Shown here one piece after another: positions 26,401 to 40,356 of a stretch of 64,000 nucleotides of DNA. The notes beneath the pieces were generated by a model. It did not search any database. It saw nothing but the letters and a program-made list of their open reading frames with translations, and had not been told where the DNA came from. A program made the position numbers and the translations under genes. Position 1 is the stretch's first letter. Each line of letters starts with the position of its first letter. Origin of the DNA: Rotaria macrura (lineage: Eukaryota > Rotifera > Eurotatoria > Philodinida > Philodinidae); contig OENT01000592.1 in assembly GCA_900239685.1 (NCBI GenBank), positions 30,553 to 94,552 on the forward strand, in the 5' to 3' direction.

Positions 26401-28634
26401 GGCTCTTTTATTTCATTAATTTACAATATTCGTATAGCAATACTTCTGATGTCTCAATAGTGATAAAAAAAAAAGAATTAACAAATGCAAATATTTACTT
26501 TTTGTTCTATATAACAAAAGAAATTAAAAACTTGCCCGGAAATTCAATATAGATTATCTAATAATAAAAATAGTAAAATCAGTTTCGGATCAAGTTTTTA
26601 CTTTCTTCTAATTTAAACGACGAATTCATGTTTATTTTAATCATAATATTGTGAATCTTCAAGTACGTGAACATGAAAAAATGTTTGTTTAATCTACCGG
26701 GCTTCCTTTACCATTGTCAAGAAAATGAAATAAAATTTGACAAATAGGCACGAGACACTTGAACAAGAGACTTTCCTGTTCGTTGAAAATTTTTCGAGAA
26801 ATGGTAATCCTATTTTGCGCTGTGAATAATTTTTGAAAAAAAGTTCATGGGTATAAGTTCAAAGATAATTAAACTTTTTGACACTGGCTTCACAAATATA
26901 ATAGAGAGAAAAATGAATTACTTTCTTTTTTATACATGAAATTTATCCAACAAAAGAACGGAACACAATTTAACTATTGAAAAGAATTTATAAATAGAAA
27001 TTACTTTTCTCCAATGTATGGAAAATCATCAAGATGTTATGTAAATAGAAAAGGATATAAACTAATCGAAGACTGGTGTAATTCCTAAAAGACGATAAAA
27101 AAAACGTCGAGTTGACTTCGTTTATTGATAGAACTTCTACTGTACTATATATAACTTCGATGACAAAGGATTAAATAATTTTATAAGATTTTTATCAATT
27201 CTAGAATTCTTCGGAGAAATACCTGCAAAACTTCTTTGTCGGGTGTTTAAAAATTTTCAACTCAAGGACAACTTAAAAATGTGGAGAAGTGAAGAAAACT
27301 GTTTCAGATTTATTCAGTTTGCCCTTAGAGTAACCATAAATACGTATATATATATATACATATGATTATATTTTATGATGAATGATCCAAATCTCTGGTG
27401 ACTTCACTTTCCTTCGTTTCTTTTATATATCATTATAGGATCGTTCATGTTTGTGTTCTAAAATCCATTTATATTTATTAATCTAGTTTCCAAAATAGAA
27501 AAACAAATTGTGTGTCAACCGAAAATTCTATCAATAGCATATTGACATACTTCTTTTTAGATTTATCCTTAATTTTATCAGTATATCACCATCGGTCCGA
27601 AATTTTCTTGCGTAGAACGATTGATTATTGTTTCAATTATTTCAAAAATACAGTAAATTATGCTCTAAATGAGATTATGTTGAGTGTTAGTTTTGTTAAT
27701 TTGGGAAGAGAGGCAACTAATTTTCTTTGGAGGCATCTATTTTTCATGAACATACAAATATTCACTCCCCACCTCAATATTTAAATATGAAAGAAGCCAG
27801 GCATAGATATTAACATCTTTTTTTCGGTCAACAAGACCATAATCAAAGAAAATTATTAGACAAAACAATAAAATAAGATTATAATTCGCAGTCAATAGTA
27901 TTGAACAAAAAATAGTAACACTCAAAATAATTTCTAATTAAGATGTCTTTAAGTTCACAACTTATTCATCTCAACTTGGATCTGATTTTCAAACGCTTGA
28001 TATAGAGTATATTAGTTTCAGTCGATTGTTTTTTGTCAACACTATGACAAAATTTCAATATATTCATCTATAAATACTTTTTTATACGATGAATTTACCT
28101 GTCAATCAAGAAAAATAGACCAAAAACATCATTGTCATAAAATTGCAACAGTTCATGTGTACTTGTTCGTGTAAAATAATGATAATAATCACAGGAAAAA
28201 AATTACAAATAGGCAAGTACAAATGTAAGTTTTCTATTTGTCAAAATTAGATTATATAATGACAACAGTATTATAGTTGTTTTCTCTACGATATCATGTA
28301 AATTTCTTTTCATTCTCTCTTGACGAGATTGTTGTCATGCTTGTTTTTGTCATGATCTATCAATTTAATTTATGATTAAGAGTATTAGAACTAAATCAAG
28401 TTAAATTATTCTATTCACAAAGCATGATAAGATGATTTTTTTTTGAAAGTAACTCCAGCAGTTTTCTTTTTAAACTAATATCACAACATCGAAGACACAA
28501 AAACAATTTATTCTAGTCACACAGTATACAAAAACAAAACCAGCGAAACATCTCGGGATGGTTTTTACTTTTACACTAATGAAAAAGTAGACGAGTATCT
28601 ACACAGGGAAAAAACAAAGAAAAACATTCTTGTC
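23423..28634. other. Intergenic, no gene recognised
   Basis: About 5.2 kb of AT-rich sequence lies between the 7TM gene and the 3' end of LIG3. It contains short open frames without homology I recognise and a short (TA)n tract near 25480-25494. No terminal repeats or exon chains were found. Confidence 0.5.
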
Positions 28635-31600
28635 TTAAAGTTTTGTTTTATTAGCAATACATTTCCAAACATAAACGGTTGGTAAAGATATATGCGTAAC
28701 ATTTTTTTCAATTTTTCGTTTAACAGAATCGATTTTATCGAATATTGGATCTTTTTCTCCAACGCAATGTGTTACACGTACCAATTGCTTATCATTGTCG
28801 GTATCTTTTGGTGAAATAACTTGTCCACCAAATGCTTCAATATGTCGTTTTAAATTGTTGAATTCGTCTTTTGGTAATGATGATGATAAATAAATACATT
28901 GATTATCGAATATATTGGGAAAATGAACTCTAAGCAAACTTGATGGTAAAGGTTTATGTATAATTTTCTTTGCCTTTGGCATTATTTCTATTTCATCATC
29001 AGAATCAATTTCAAGTAGTTTACGTTTAGTTGGTGTTGGTTTTTGTGGACTACTACCACTAGTATTATTATTATTATTTTCATTTGTATCACCAAAATGA
29101 AACTATAAGAGAATAACAAAAAAGACAGAGAGAGAAAGAGATGTTATTTTTCTTTTGATAATATTTGTTTTATATTTGAAATAAACGTACAAGATTTTCT
29201 TCATCTTCATCGTCTTCATTTTCTTTTTTTGATGGTTTTGATTTTTCAAAAAGTGCAGTTAAATAACTAAGATTTGTTGCTTCTTTCCATGTTTTATCAT
29301 TACGAACCTTCGTCACACGAGGAAATCGTATTGATATGCCATTAGCTGTATGTTGTCTGGATTTCGAAAATTCTGCACCCTAGAAAATAACAATTAATGT
29401 TCTTGTTTGTTAATGATAATAAATACATCAGAATAGATATTTTACAGTTATTTCCCAAACAGGTGATTTTTTTGGATCGATAACAACAAAGTCTGGTACA
29501 AGATCACGATTAATATTTAACCATTTCGGTACTTGATTGGGATTTTTCGATATTTTTATCACATTTTCTTTTAATTCATTTTGTAGTTTGTCAATGGTAG
29601 CATCATCAAAGCCATTACCACATTTTGCTCTGCATAGGACATAACAGAAAAAAGAAAAACTTATGAGTAAAAGATTGTTCGACGTATATGTACGTACACA
29701 GTACACCATTGATCAGTTTTCGGATCATGACAACCAAGTAGAAAAACACTCATTAAACCACCTTTCTTACCTGTACCATAATAAGCACCAAGAACAACTA
29801 AATCAGCTGTATCTGCCATAGTACCTTCCATTAAATAGTCTTTTTTAACTTTAAGCCAATGACGTTTATTTGGCTCGTAGATTCCATCAGGATTCTAGAT
29901 ATAAAATTATTCAGTTATGAATTGAAAACGTGAAATACTTAGTCAAATATTCGCATCAAAGTCGAACTGTTGCTCTCTGTTGATGCTCTGTGGATTATTA
30001 AATTCGCAAAGACAGTAGAAAACTCTGGTTGAATTCTTTATTTCCAATCATTTCAAGTTGAATTATGATCGTTGTACTGAATTTTCAACTTCAAGTTGAA
30101 CTATTCAATAAATCTGATGATCTCTTAGTAGAGAATGCTACAAGTATTGCCCAGGATAAACATATTTTTACTGAAATATTGAATCTTGAGGGGAAAATGT
30201 CATGCAATATAAATATTCAGGCTGTTTAAGACTTTTATGTGATGACTAAGGATTATGATTTCTTGATTAAACTTGAATGAATCTATAGACCATTTGTATT
30301 GATTATGAATGGAATTAACCTCTTCTATACGCATACTTAGTTTGAGAAGACATTCAGTTACATGAGATTATGCACTCTTTTTAAGTAATACGTTATTTTA
30401 AGTTCAACCAGTGCTAATGATTTCTTTTCAATATTTATCTCATACTCTATAATTCATCTGTATATTAGACTTCTTGATTAACCATGATGTATTTTCGTTT
30501 TTGTATTATTTTGGCTAATGTATATCATAGATATTTACCTTAAGAACTAATCCTTCAAGTCCTTCGGCAATCGTAAAATTGATTAAATGTTTAAGTTCAC
30601 TTTTTTTATTGATTGTTTTTAAATCAGAAAGAAGTATACGATTTTCAATCGGTACCATATGTTCAGTTAGAATTTCACGACGTTCTTTCAATGTTTTGTC
30701 TAAAATACCAAGTAAAATATTCGTTAGATTAAATCTTTATTCAAACGAATTGATTTTTTGAAAAATATCTGACAATCACTATTCGAATGGGACATTTCAA
30801 AAGTTCTCCGAAAGTCGATATGAAGAAATGATTCATCGAATCGAATAGTTTGTGATGTTATTGAAGTTTAAAATCTTACTTTCAATATTCGAAAATTCAA
30901 TGAACAATGTACGAGATATAATTTTAATGTAAGAACAAAAAGTACATTATCAACTACTTGCCTAAAAGACTTCGACCATTGTAATAGAGACAATCGAAAA
31001 TGAAAAATGCTTCATTAGCTTCGGAAAATTCTTTCTTCTTATGCACGCCAAGTGTTCCAAATGGTAATGGTTTTTTTGTTCTAATGAACAATTAAAGAAA
31101 ATAATAAGAACAAAACAAAAGAAGAATTATTAAAAATTCATTTTACTTTCTATCAATTAATAAAATTTCACCATCCAATATCATTGATTCACCTTTGGGA
31201 AATGCTTTTAAAACATATTGACTTATTAATTGTATCTTATGTTCCGTAACTGGTTTTAAACTTCGAGAAAAAAATTTGAATTGATTCGTTTTATCTTTAT
31301 GCAATTGTAAACGTTCACCATCATATTTTATTTCAGCATAAAAACCAGCTGGGCAACGTTTAAATGCAAAATCAACGGATTTACACGGTTCAGCAAGCAT
31401 TGGATGAACTTTCAATAGAAAGAAAAACAACATATACTTTATAGAATTTCTTTTTGTTTTTGTCAACATTTTAATATTCCTGCCAAAGTAGCACATAAAA
31501 AAGGATTTAATTGTTATTGTTTGTCACTCGAACATCTACTTGATCTTTCTTATCATCATCATTATCATTAAATAGACACAATATCTTACAAGAAACGTTG

Positions 31601-34600
31601 TTTTGTCACGGACTAGACCTATATAGAATATCTTCTCTTGTGAAGAATAGTTGGTTCAACTTAATTGTAATTGTGAGAATTTCGCATATTAATCTAATCC
31701 ATAAAAAAATGACGTAGAGAGGGAAAAGGATTCAATTGAAAAATGACTTTAAAAACCTCTAATAGAATTGATTTTTCATGAAAAGTTTTCAATCCTTTTT
31801 CTAAGTAGCCGAATGAACATTCTATACGAAATGTTGTACGCACTTCAAAACTTGTGCCAAATGATTAAACTGAAAAGGTGTTCCTATGAAAAGACTCATT
31901 ATTATTTTGATTTCCAAGGTAATGAAAGTAATCGTTACAGAAAAAAAACACATATATTTTGTTCTTAGAGTGTCATAATTGTTCAAATCAGATACATAAT
32001 CCACACTAACTATGTTTCTTGATAAAATACACTAACTAATATTAGTGACAGAAACAAGTAAAATTGCTCGTATTTCAACCATCAAAATGTGTACCGTAAA
32101 ACTTTCATCGGTAAATGTGTCAGACGAATATTTTAGATATTTGTTCACGAAGAAACATAAAAGTATGAAAATTAACTGACCTGGTGTCATCAATTCAATT
32201 CTAACTGATAGTGATTTATTGAGTTGTGTACCATTATCAACACAATTTTTATGTTCTAAGTAACGTTTAATGAATGATTTCAAATCGTTTGTAGCTTGAA
32301 AACTTTCATAAGCATTTGCACCAAGACTCTCAATAATATGCTTTGGGCCAGCATTAATTCTCTACAGCAAATAAAGGAAGAAAAATCAATAGATGATTAC
32401 AACAAACAAAAAACATATAATAAATAGTTACAAGATCTTTTTGAATAAGACGAATAAACATACGTAAATCATTGACAGTTGATTTTTCTGTTATTTTCCG
32501 TAATAATTGTAGTTGGTCTTGTTCACGAGTTAATTGACCTAATTCGTGTAAATATCTGTCAACGTCATAATTAGTGAGCATAGTTTTCGGTGGTGGTTTC
32601 GCATAGGTTGACGATGAATAAAAATCACTGATGGTTTCAGCTACATCTAATTACCAAGAATGAACGAAAAGACATATTGCTTTTTTTTCACGTTGCAAAT
32701 TGCAACGATAAGTATCTATTTTATTTCTCAATCTTACCACCACATTCTTCACATTTTTGAATCATCGCACTTGTATTTTCATGAAAAATCATTGCGAAAA
32801 GTTTACATAATTGTTTAGATTTTAGATTATAAATTATTGATTTATAACCTTTACTTGGCAGGAAAAGATGAAATAGTAGACTTAGATTACCTAAAATGAT
32901 ATTTAGAAATAAAGAAAGAAAATAATTAGTATCATGGACTTCAGAGTTTAGTTATTGCCTCTCTTTAAAAATCATTCGATAATCTGTTAGATTCATGCTA
33001 CACATTAGATGATTACGTTTAAACACAAAGGAAGTTCAGGTTTTTAAAAATATGTATCTTACCAAAAAATAAATTACTAGAGTTTGATTTACATGTGAGA
33101 TAATCTCTTCGTTTTATTTTCTTCATATGCTGAGTCATTGCTATAAAATTGGGAATACTATTCAAAGAGACCGAAATGGACATCATCCATGCATGATGAA
33201 CTTCGAAATCCTTTGAGCTGTTAACAAGACATTTTTCGTAGTTGATTCCTTCTACTTTGAATAGAAATTAAGATTATTCCTATTTTTATACGAGACTGTC
33301 TCTAACCGGTATGTTCTTTCATGCGAATTCGATTATGATATAGACATTTGCATCCACATCTGACGAATCGATGTAGGACTGGTCATATGCAGCGATTCCT
33401 CTATATGATATAGAGAACAATGGTCAGGGAAATATTCATTTTTTTTTCAAAAAATTCGATGTGCGTTTTCTTATTTTGGTAATGGTAATTCTTCAGCGTG
33501 TCTTATTTCTTCGTCTACTGAGAGATATTGACAAATGAATTCAATATTCAACGTTAATCATGCTTGTATGCGTCTTGAGATTAACTGAAATATACAAGAA
33601 TTAGAACTATAGCTTGACAAAGAGATTTTAACGAGTGTTTTTTCGTCATGAAAATAGTATTACTTCAATATCAAGTAAATGAAATCTCAATCAACTTTTG
33701 CGTTGAAATGAAGTTCATATTTTATAAATTACTAAAAACCGTAAAGAGTTTTACATTTACATGAAACGAGAGTTTAGTCAATGTGTGCTTGTTTTGTTTT
33801 TACTTTCTTCTATTCACATAATGATGTAATGAAAGTTTTACACATTTAATCAAGAAAGATTCTTATGGGTTGATTTTTGACAGAAATCTAAAACCGTGAA
33901 ACAAACTGATGCAGCTTCAAAATTGTATGTTTGTTTTCTATTGAATCTATCAGTTTTAGTAGCGACTAATGATAAACAATGAATCTATATTCATCGTACT
34001 TTTCTATGACAATCTCAACATTCAGTAGTAACGACCAACTATCTAGTAATATATTATTTTAATATTTACATTAATACATGTAATGAAATTTATTTCTATC
34101 GAACATATAATCAAATACAAAATGTTCGACTTTGATGCATTCATCAGCCAACGGCACAACTTATTTGGAAAATGACATTACATTTGAATATGGGGAAGAA
34201 TTTCCTACAAGAGATTTCATTTAATAAGAATCTATCGGTGGAGTTCATACAAAATATGCAATGAGAGTAGCACAAAGGATAAGTGACTCGATGGCAAAGA
34301 TCTTAAAAGATCCATTAACTTTTAAACTTTAGATTTTGTGCTGACAGCTAAAATAATATGACTTGAGTAGTCTTTACATTTCAACAGAAAAAAAATGCAT
34401 GCTGAACGAAACAGTAAATTTATTATAAATTATTTTTTGATTAATAATTCAGTTGGAAAGTTCACTGTTTCAACTATGAAACATTGAACGATTCAAAATA
34501 AGTCAACGGCCATTCCATGTATCTATAGATAGAACAACTAAATTGCTTCATCAGTTTTAAGTTTTAATCAACCGTAGAAAAAGCTCTTTGAAGGATAATT

Positions 34601-35435
34601 CATGACTTTCTAAAGTTATTTTCTATGAACTAGTTTCACTTTGGTTTTTATCTAAATTTAATATACTCTCACCTTTATAACTTTCACCATCGCTACCATA
34701 AATAATAAATTGTTCAACAATCGATGTCTTAGCTAGATGTCCATTTGTTTCAGCAATCTTTGTACAAAGACCACGAAATTGTCGAAAGGAATTGTCTGGA
34801 TGTTTCGGATCATCATTTAATGGAATGTGAACTCCATCTGATGCTGATGGATCTTTTGTGTCTTTTCTTATGTCGTCTGATGTTTTCTTATCATTTATTT
34901 CAATATCATCTTCATCCGTGGCTTCTTCATCATCATGATCAATTTTTTTTCTAATCGAAGCAAGCATAGTTGGTGACGTTTTCTTTGTCGGTGTTATTGT
35001 TGGTTGTTTGGGACTTGCATCGATCAATGTTTTAGTTACGCTTTTTGTCGGAGTAGTTATCGTTGATTTGACAATTTCATCAACAACTTGCTTTGTTGCT
35101 TTTTTTGTTGGGGATTTCGTTGCTGGTTTATTAGCTTTAGCTATTTGAATTCGTTTAATTTGCTCCAAAATAGCTTCTCTATCGCATGGACTTATATTTA
35201 ACCATCCATCGAGATCCGTTGAACTTTCAATAATTTTCGTTGTTGCTCGTGCATTAAGAAATGAATCAAACATACAATTAACATGATGATAAATTTTCAT
35301 CATATCACCTTCCGAAAATGGACTTGCTGTTAATTTAGCAATGCGTATTTCACCTTTCGCTATTTTTGTTTTACATTTTTTACATGCTGATGTTCCAAGT
35401 TTGGCATAATCGACCGAAAAACGATGTTCAGTCAT
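28635..35435 (-). CDS. LIG3: DNA ligase III
   Basis: ATP-dependent ligase III seals nicks in single-strand break and base excision repair with XRCC1, in alternative end joining and in mitochondria. Eleven phase-consistent exons give about 963 residues: 34673-35435, 32738-32890, 32432-32646, 32181-32361, 31147-31408, 30962-31080, 30539-30699, 29698-29894, 29446-29629, 29191-29379, 28635-29102. Order: PARP-type zinc finger (C18, C21, H51, C54; MTEHRFSVDYAKLG resembles the vertebrate nuclear start), a Lys/Thr-rich linker, DNA-binding domain, nucleotidyltransferase core with AMP-accepting lysine in EIKYDGERLQ (about K465), FGTLGVHKK, EGLEGLVLK, KRHWLKVKKDYL, an OB-fold (DTADLVVLGAYYGTG), an acidic linker and a C-terminal BRCT domain. 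The intron 30700-30961 uses a GC donor. An in-frame acceptor just above the ATG allows a longer, leader-bearing form. Confidence 0.95.
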
Positions 35436-35526
35436 CCTTTTTCTACGAGATGAATTAGAGAACAATCTGAAATGAGTTCTGTTTATTATTTGATTAAAAA
35501 AAACAATAAAAGGTCAGAAGACGAAC

Positions 35527-35585
35527 GATGAATGTAGACAAAGAGCGAGAAAGCGCGAAATTATACAAAAACACATATAAACCAT
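35527..35585 (-). CDS. Candidate upstream LIG3 exon (possible mitochondrial leader)
   Basis: An ATG at 35585 opens a 59-nt frame ending at a GT donor (35526). After a 60-bp intron, an acceptor TTTCAG restores the LIG3 frame at 35466. The joined N-terminal extension is about 30 residues, hydrophobic then rich in Ser, Arg and Lys, with no acidic residues, as expected of a mitochondrial presequence. Vertebrate LIG3 makes its mitochondrial form from an upstream in-frame start, so such an exon is plausible. The GTTCGT donor is weak and no transcript was seen. Confidence 0.4.
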
Positions 35586-37105
35586 GTAGTCGTCTTTAAT
35601 CTGTCGAATGAAATAGACAAGATTCCATTCATCTATAAAACAAATAAGATGAGAAATTCTTATTTTGCATTTCTAATTCACGAAACTAAACATTAAAAAA
35701 TTTATTAATTTAACGAAAATAAAATACGATTTAACAACAAATAAAATTCATACGCATAATCACAGTTAATATTAACTTAAAAATTAAAAAAGAATTATTT
35801 AAACGCATTTAGATCTGGCTTTTATTTCTTGTCGTGTTTTAAACATTAAAATATTCACTGTACATTACAACACTAAAAATATCTGTTTTCATAGAAAAAT
35901 AAAATAGAATAGAATAACTAATTGACGTTTTTCACCATTAACATCACTCGTGTTATTTAACACGAATATCGTTGTTATGACTAATTACACTAAGATAAGA
36001 TCAGAAACCAAAATATGATTGATGATTATCACTACCATCACCTAGAGAAAATTTTTCTATTATTTATAAAAATGTTTCGTTTTGTATCACAGATAATGTA
36101 TAGTGATATGGCCGTAAACTCTCAGGTGCCTATTTGATATCGTTGAAAATGTTTATCATTTCGTAAACAAATCGCTTGTTAGCCTATCATAATATTTCAG
36201 TTTATTGAGTCCATACATGGAAACGGTATGAACTATGCTTCATTTTCAAAATCATGCCAAATATTTCCAAGCAAAAAAATCTTGAGGTAAAATATAGCCA
36301 TGATTTATCGATCAATAAAATGTCATAGAATTTCAGTAACAATCGAAATCATGCTGCACTTAGGCTGAGTTGAATATTGAACAACATGAACTATACAATA
36401 TCATTAGTTTCGTTCTTTTTTATCTATGCAGAATGATTGATTCTTGTACGAGAAAAATACAACATTAGATTAAGTACTCGACGATCGTGAAAGTTCAATT
36501 ATTTTTATCATCTAATTGTCTCATCCTGATTCAAACGACGATCTCTAAGACTAAGATTAGGTCTTCTTAATGAACCATACTTTTAGTTTTACTACTAGTT
36601 AATCATCTGAAAATTTATTAGAGAATATTTAGCAATGCATCGTTGTACAATGCGTAATTTAATTTGCTGGTATAAGAATAGTTTTAGTTTTTTCCAATCA
36701 TCATGACAGATATTATATGATTTAGTATTTTCATTTGATCACGATAAAAATGTGCTTTAATAGTCGTTCTAATCAATGTTTATCAATGAAAAATTCACAT
36801 TCTCACGAGTTTTACAATGCACGACAAGTAAAATGAATCTTCCTCTGGTTCATTGATAATCATCAGATGTCTAATGTAAGATTCATTTAAAAATTTCAGC
36901 GAATCATATCATTACCCAAGACAGTTTGAATTTTTTTAACGAATTGTAATTAATACTGTAGAAAATTGATCTCTCTCTCAGGAGAGAAATCCAACGTATC
37001 TTTGTTTGCCTATATCTAATTAAATATCGAATATGAACGTACCGAATTCATTTGTGAAACATTCTTATAATCGTTTATTAGCATTGATTAAATCGTTGAT
37101 AATAA
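35586..37105. other. Intergenic, no gene recognised
   Basis: This holds the LIG3 upstream region and the LCOR-like 3' flank. It is AT-rich, with no open frame of coding character and no repeat structure recognised. Confidence 0.5.
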
Positions 37106-40100
37106 TTAATTTTCAATTTTCATTAACATTTTTTTAGTCCGCTCTTTTACTTTATATTCCAACTAAAATAAATAAAATGATTGAAATTTATCTATTATTC
37201 TCGTACAAAATTTCCTAAACTTACTGTTGAATGCGGTACACCAAAAATTGAACCAGCTTTGTGTACTGACATTTCATTATTTAAAACAGTTGCAACAGCC
37301 TTTTGCAATTGTTCAATTTCATAGCGACGATAATGACCACGTTTTGGACGAATTTGTTTACCATCTAGGCCAATCATTATTTTGCTATGAGAATAGATTT
37401 CTTTCGTTGTTCGACGAGAAGAAATATGAGTAGATGCAAGATTCGACTTAAATTTATACGATCTTTTTTCATGAAATATTAATGAACAAGTCGATGAGAC
37501 ACTCGATGATGATGATGAACTTGATAATGACGAATTCATTCGATTGTTATGCTGAATAACAGAAAAAAAAATTTTTAAATCTTTAGTCTGATATGTAGAC
37601 TATTTGAGAATTACTACATCAATTACGTAGATAAGAATATATGAGATTTTTACTTGGTTGGCAACGTGTTGCAAAATTTTCATAATCTAGGAATCTAAAA
37701 CATGGAGTATGAACGTTCCCAATAAAAGTGTCTATATTTCACGAAATAGTTTGTTCGGATATTTCCCACTCAGACCAGTATAATCATTAATCAATGTTTT
37801 TGATACCATGTCTACATCTCGTCAAATAGAATAGACGAACTGAAAGTACTGCTTTCAAGTAGAATTTAAACTAGATGATGCTTTAAAAAAACGACAGAGA
37901 GAAACTTAAAAAGAAGACCAATTAAGTAATTGCTGAATTTTCTCTTAAGTTCATCGTACGCAAAAACAAAACGAACTTTGATAAGAGAATAAACTTAAAT
38001 GTGCATCTTTAAAAGTAAGCAAAACTATAAGAACGATTCGCAAAGAGTATAACCATTCGACGTTGTATGATGTTTTTTTCTTGGCTTTGGCATTGGTTTG
38101 TCTGTTGTGTGAATTACTACAGTAACCTTTTTGCTTGATAGCTGCTATTACTGATTTCTGTAACACAGTGATCAATACTGTGCTCTTCTCGTTTATTGTT
38201 GACCTTAACTTTATATTTCGTCGTATCTTCTATTCTTTGTCACTAAAGCATATATTCAACCTACAATGTCTACGCAAAGACAAAAGAACACATTGTAGGT
38301 AATCAAGAGCATTACTTCAGTATCATACAGAGTTAATACAGACAAGCATTCATTTTCGAATTTTATCTTAATTGCATACAGCATGGCTATGCCATATCTT
38401 CAAAAAACACAGAATCATTCAAAAAACAACAATCAGACATCAAAGTAGTTTACCATAGACCACTTGTATGAAGAACTTCACTGACAAAGAGTTTGAGAAA
38501 AAATACTGTGCATAATTAGAAAAGCATCATTCAATTAATCATCTCCGATGAATCCTGAGCCATGAATCGTTCACACTTCTCTCGAATCTTCACTAATTCA
38601 ATCTAATGAGATAAATCGTATCTCAAAGGAGCAACTCGTCTTTAGTTGATAATTCCGCATAGAACGAAGGCTTACACTGGCATCATTTGACAGGGAAAGT
38701 TTTCTATTATAATCTACGTATCGTATCGACCGTTGTAACATTATTCTTCGTTAAACAATTTTTCCCTTTGCTTGAAATCATAATCTTAATCTAGAGACAT
38801 TCCAAAAATATGAAATTTTTAGGCTGAATTCTGCTTTTCGTTAAACGACAATTGTGAGCCAACGATTCTAGTCGTATATCAAAATATTTACGAAAGATAT
38901 GCGATTAACATCGATAGAGAGCAGGTTCGTTGATAATGTAATATTCTTAATAGGTGTTTATATTGAAGACTTGAATTTTTTAATTGGTAGAACACGTTAC
39001 GATGTTTGGCAAGATTGAATATTCTCTTTTACCTTCCTGTGTTTTAAGAATAAAATAGTTTAGAAAATCTTTCTGTTTTGAATATTCTCGAAAGCTGAAG
39101 TTTCACTAATAAAAAGTACTCTTTTATTGACTGCTAGCAAAAGCTAAGAAAAGATATGAGCCTATTATGTTCTACACTTAAACACACTCGTTTTATGAAA
39201 AAGAAAATAATATTTACAAAAAATGTTCCCCATAATTTTCGACCAACAGCTTATATTTTCATAGGATCTACGAAAAGTCACTTCCTTGAAAAGAGAATTG
39301 ACTCCAGTTACTCTATGGAGAAACGAAATCCAAAAGATTCATGCACCAGGATTGATTTCTTATCTTTCAATGCACGGAAATCCTAATGACCATTTATTTA
39401 GAGAATATCTTTTCACTCATCTTCAAACCTTTAATTTTCGATGATTATTGCTGTTGTCATGATTGTCTTTTTTCATACATATTGATTGTTCATTATTTAT
39501 TCGTTCACTGTTTAGCCCTTGAAATATTTCGTTTAATGTTCGAATCATAACATCATGAAGAATGTGATGAACATTCATGGAGTGTATTTGATTCGCTGAT
39601 GATGAATGGGGAATAAACTGTGTGATATTGTTTTGAATAGTATCTCGTTGATATTCGATTTCTTGTATTATTCTCGAATAGACCATTTGTTTAGCCAACC
39701 ATGTTTTAAGAGTATCTTGTAAAGATGAAAAGCTGTTTGATTGATAACTATCATTCAAGTTCAAGACCGATTCATTTTCTTCATGCGTACAATCTTTATC
39801 TGACTTTCTATTAAAAAAAACAAATTAATGACCAACGATAATGATCATGAAAGAATTTTTCGAACAGTAAGATTTTCATTGTTAGTGAAAAGTTCGTATG
39901 CATTCAAACCTTAAATGTAATGGGGAATTTTGGTGACGCATGGATTCGGCATGTTCATGTAAGGGTAAATATATTTTATCATTAATCATGTTTCTAGATG
40001 ATAGATATTCTTGACGATTTGTACAAAATAAACATGTAACATTTGAATTAAAATCCATGGGAATCCGATCATCTATTTTGAAAAGACAAAGCATAAACAA

Positions 40101-40356
40101 GGAATACTCGTGTAATTTTTACGAATACGTTTTTAACTAACCATGCGATTCTTGAAATGAATTAATATTACAGTTGAAAAAATTTTTCGATATTGTTTCT
40201 AAAGCTTAACATAATTCTTTTCTATGTTTTTTGTTCAATCTTTAATTTTCTTTTATATCTACCGATTTGTAAGAGAACATTATTGTTCCATTTATTAAAT
40301 TCTCGACGAATTGATTTTCGCTCTTGTTGACATTGGAATAGAGAGCACACGGACAT
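37106..40356 (-). CDS. LCOR: LCOR/E93-type Psq-domain transcription factor
   Basis: A nuclear DNA-binding regulator related to vertebrate LCOR/LCORL and insect E93/Mblk-1. Five phase-consistent exons (40263-40356, 39910-40072, 39429-39807, 37225-37551, 37106-37162) give 339 residues, much shorter than the relatives I know. The C-terminal pipsqueak helix-turn-helix reads RGHYRRYEIEQLQKAV, then NEMSVHKAGSIFGVPHST, then LEYKVKERTKK across the last splice; this GVPHST-LEYKVKER signature is typical of the family. The N-terminal exon (MSVCSLFQCQQERKSIRREF) and the C-x2-C exon (CLFCTNRQ) recall the conserved LCOR N-terminus. The third exon is helical and of unknown role; a Ser-rich run precedes the Psq domain. 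The third exon could instead stop at a TGA right after its weak GTTTGA donor, so the link across the 1.9-kb intron needs transcript support. Confidence 0.72.

Noticed and set aside
28571..28762. Minus-strand frame overlapping the LIG3 3' end
   Set aside because: Shadow of the LIG3 BRCT exon in another frame.
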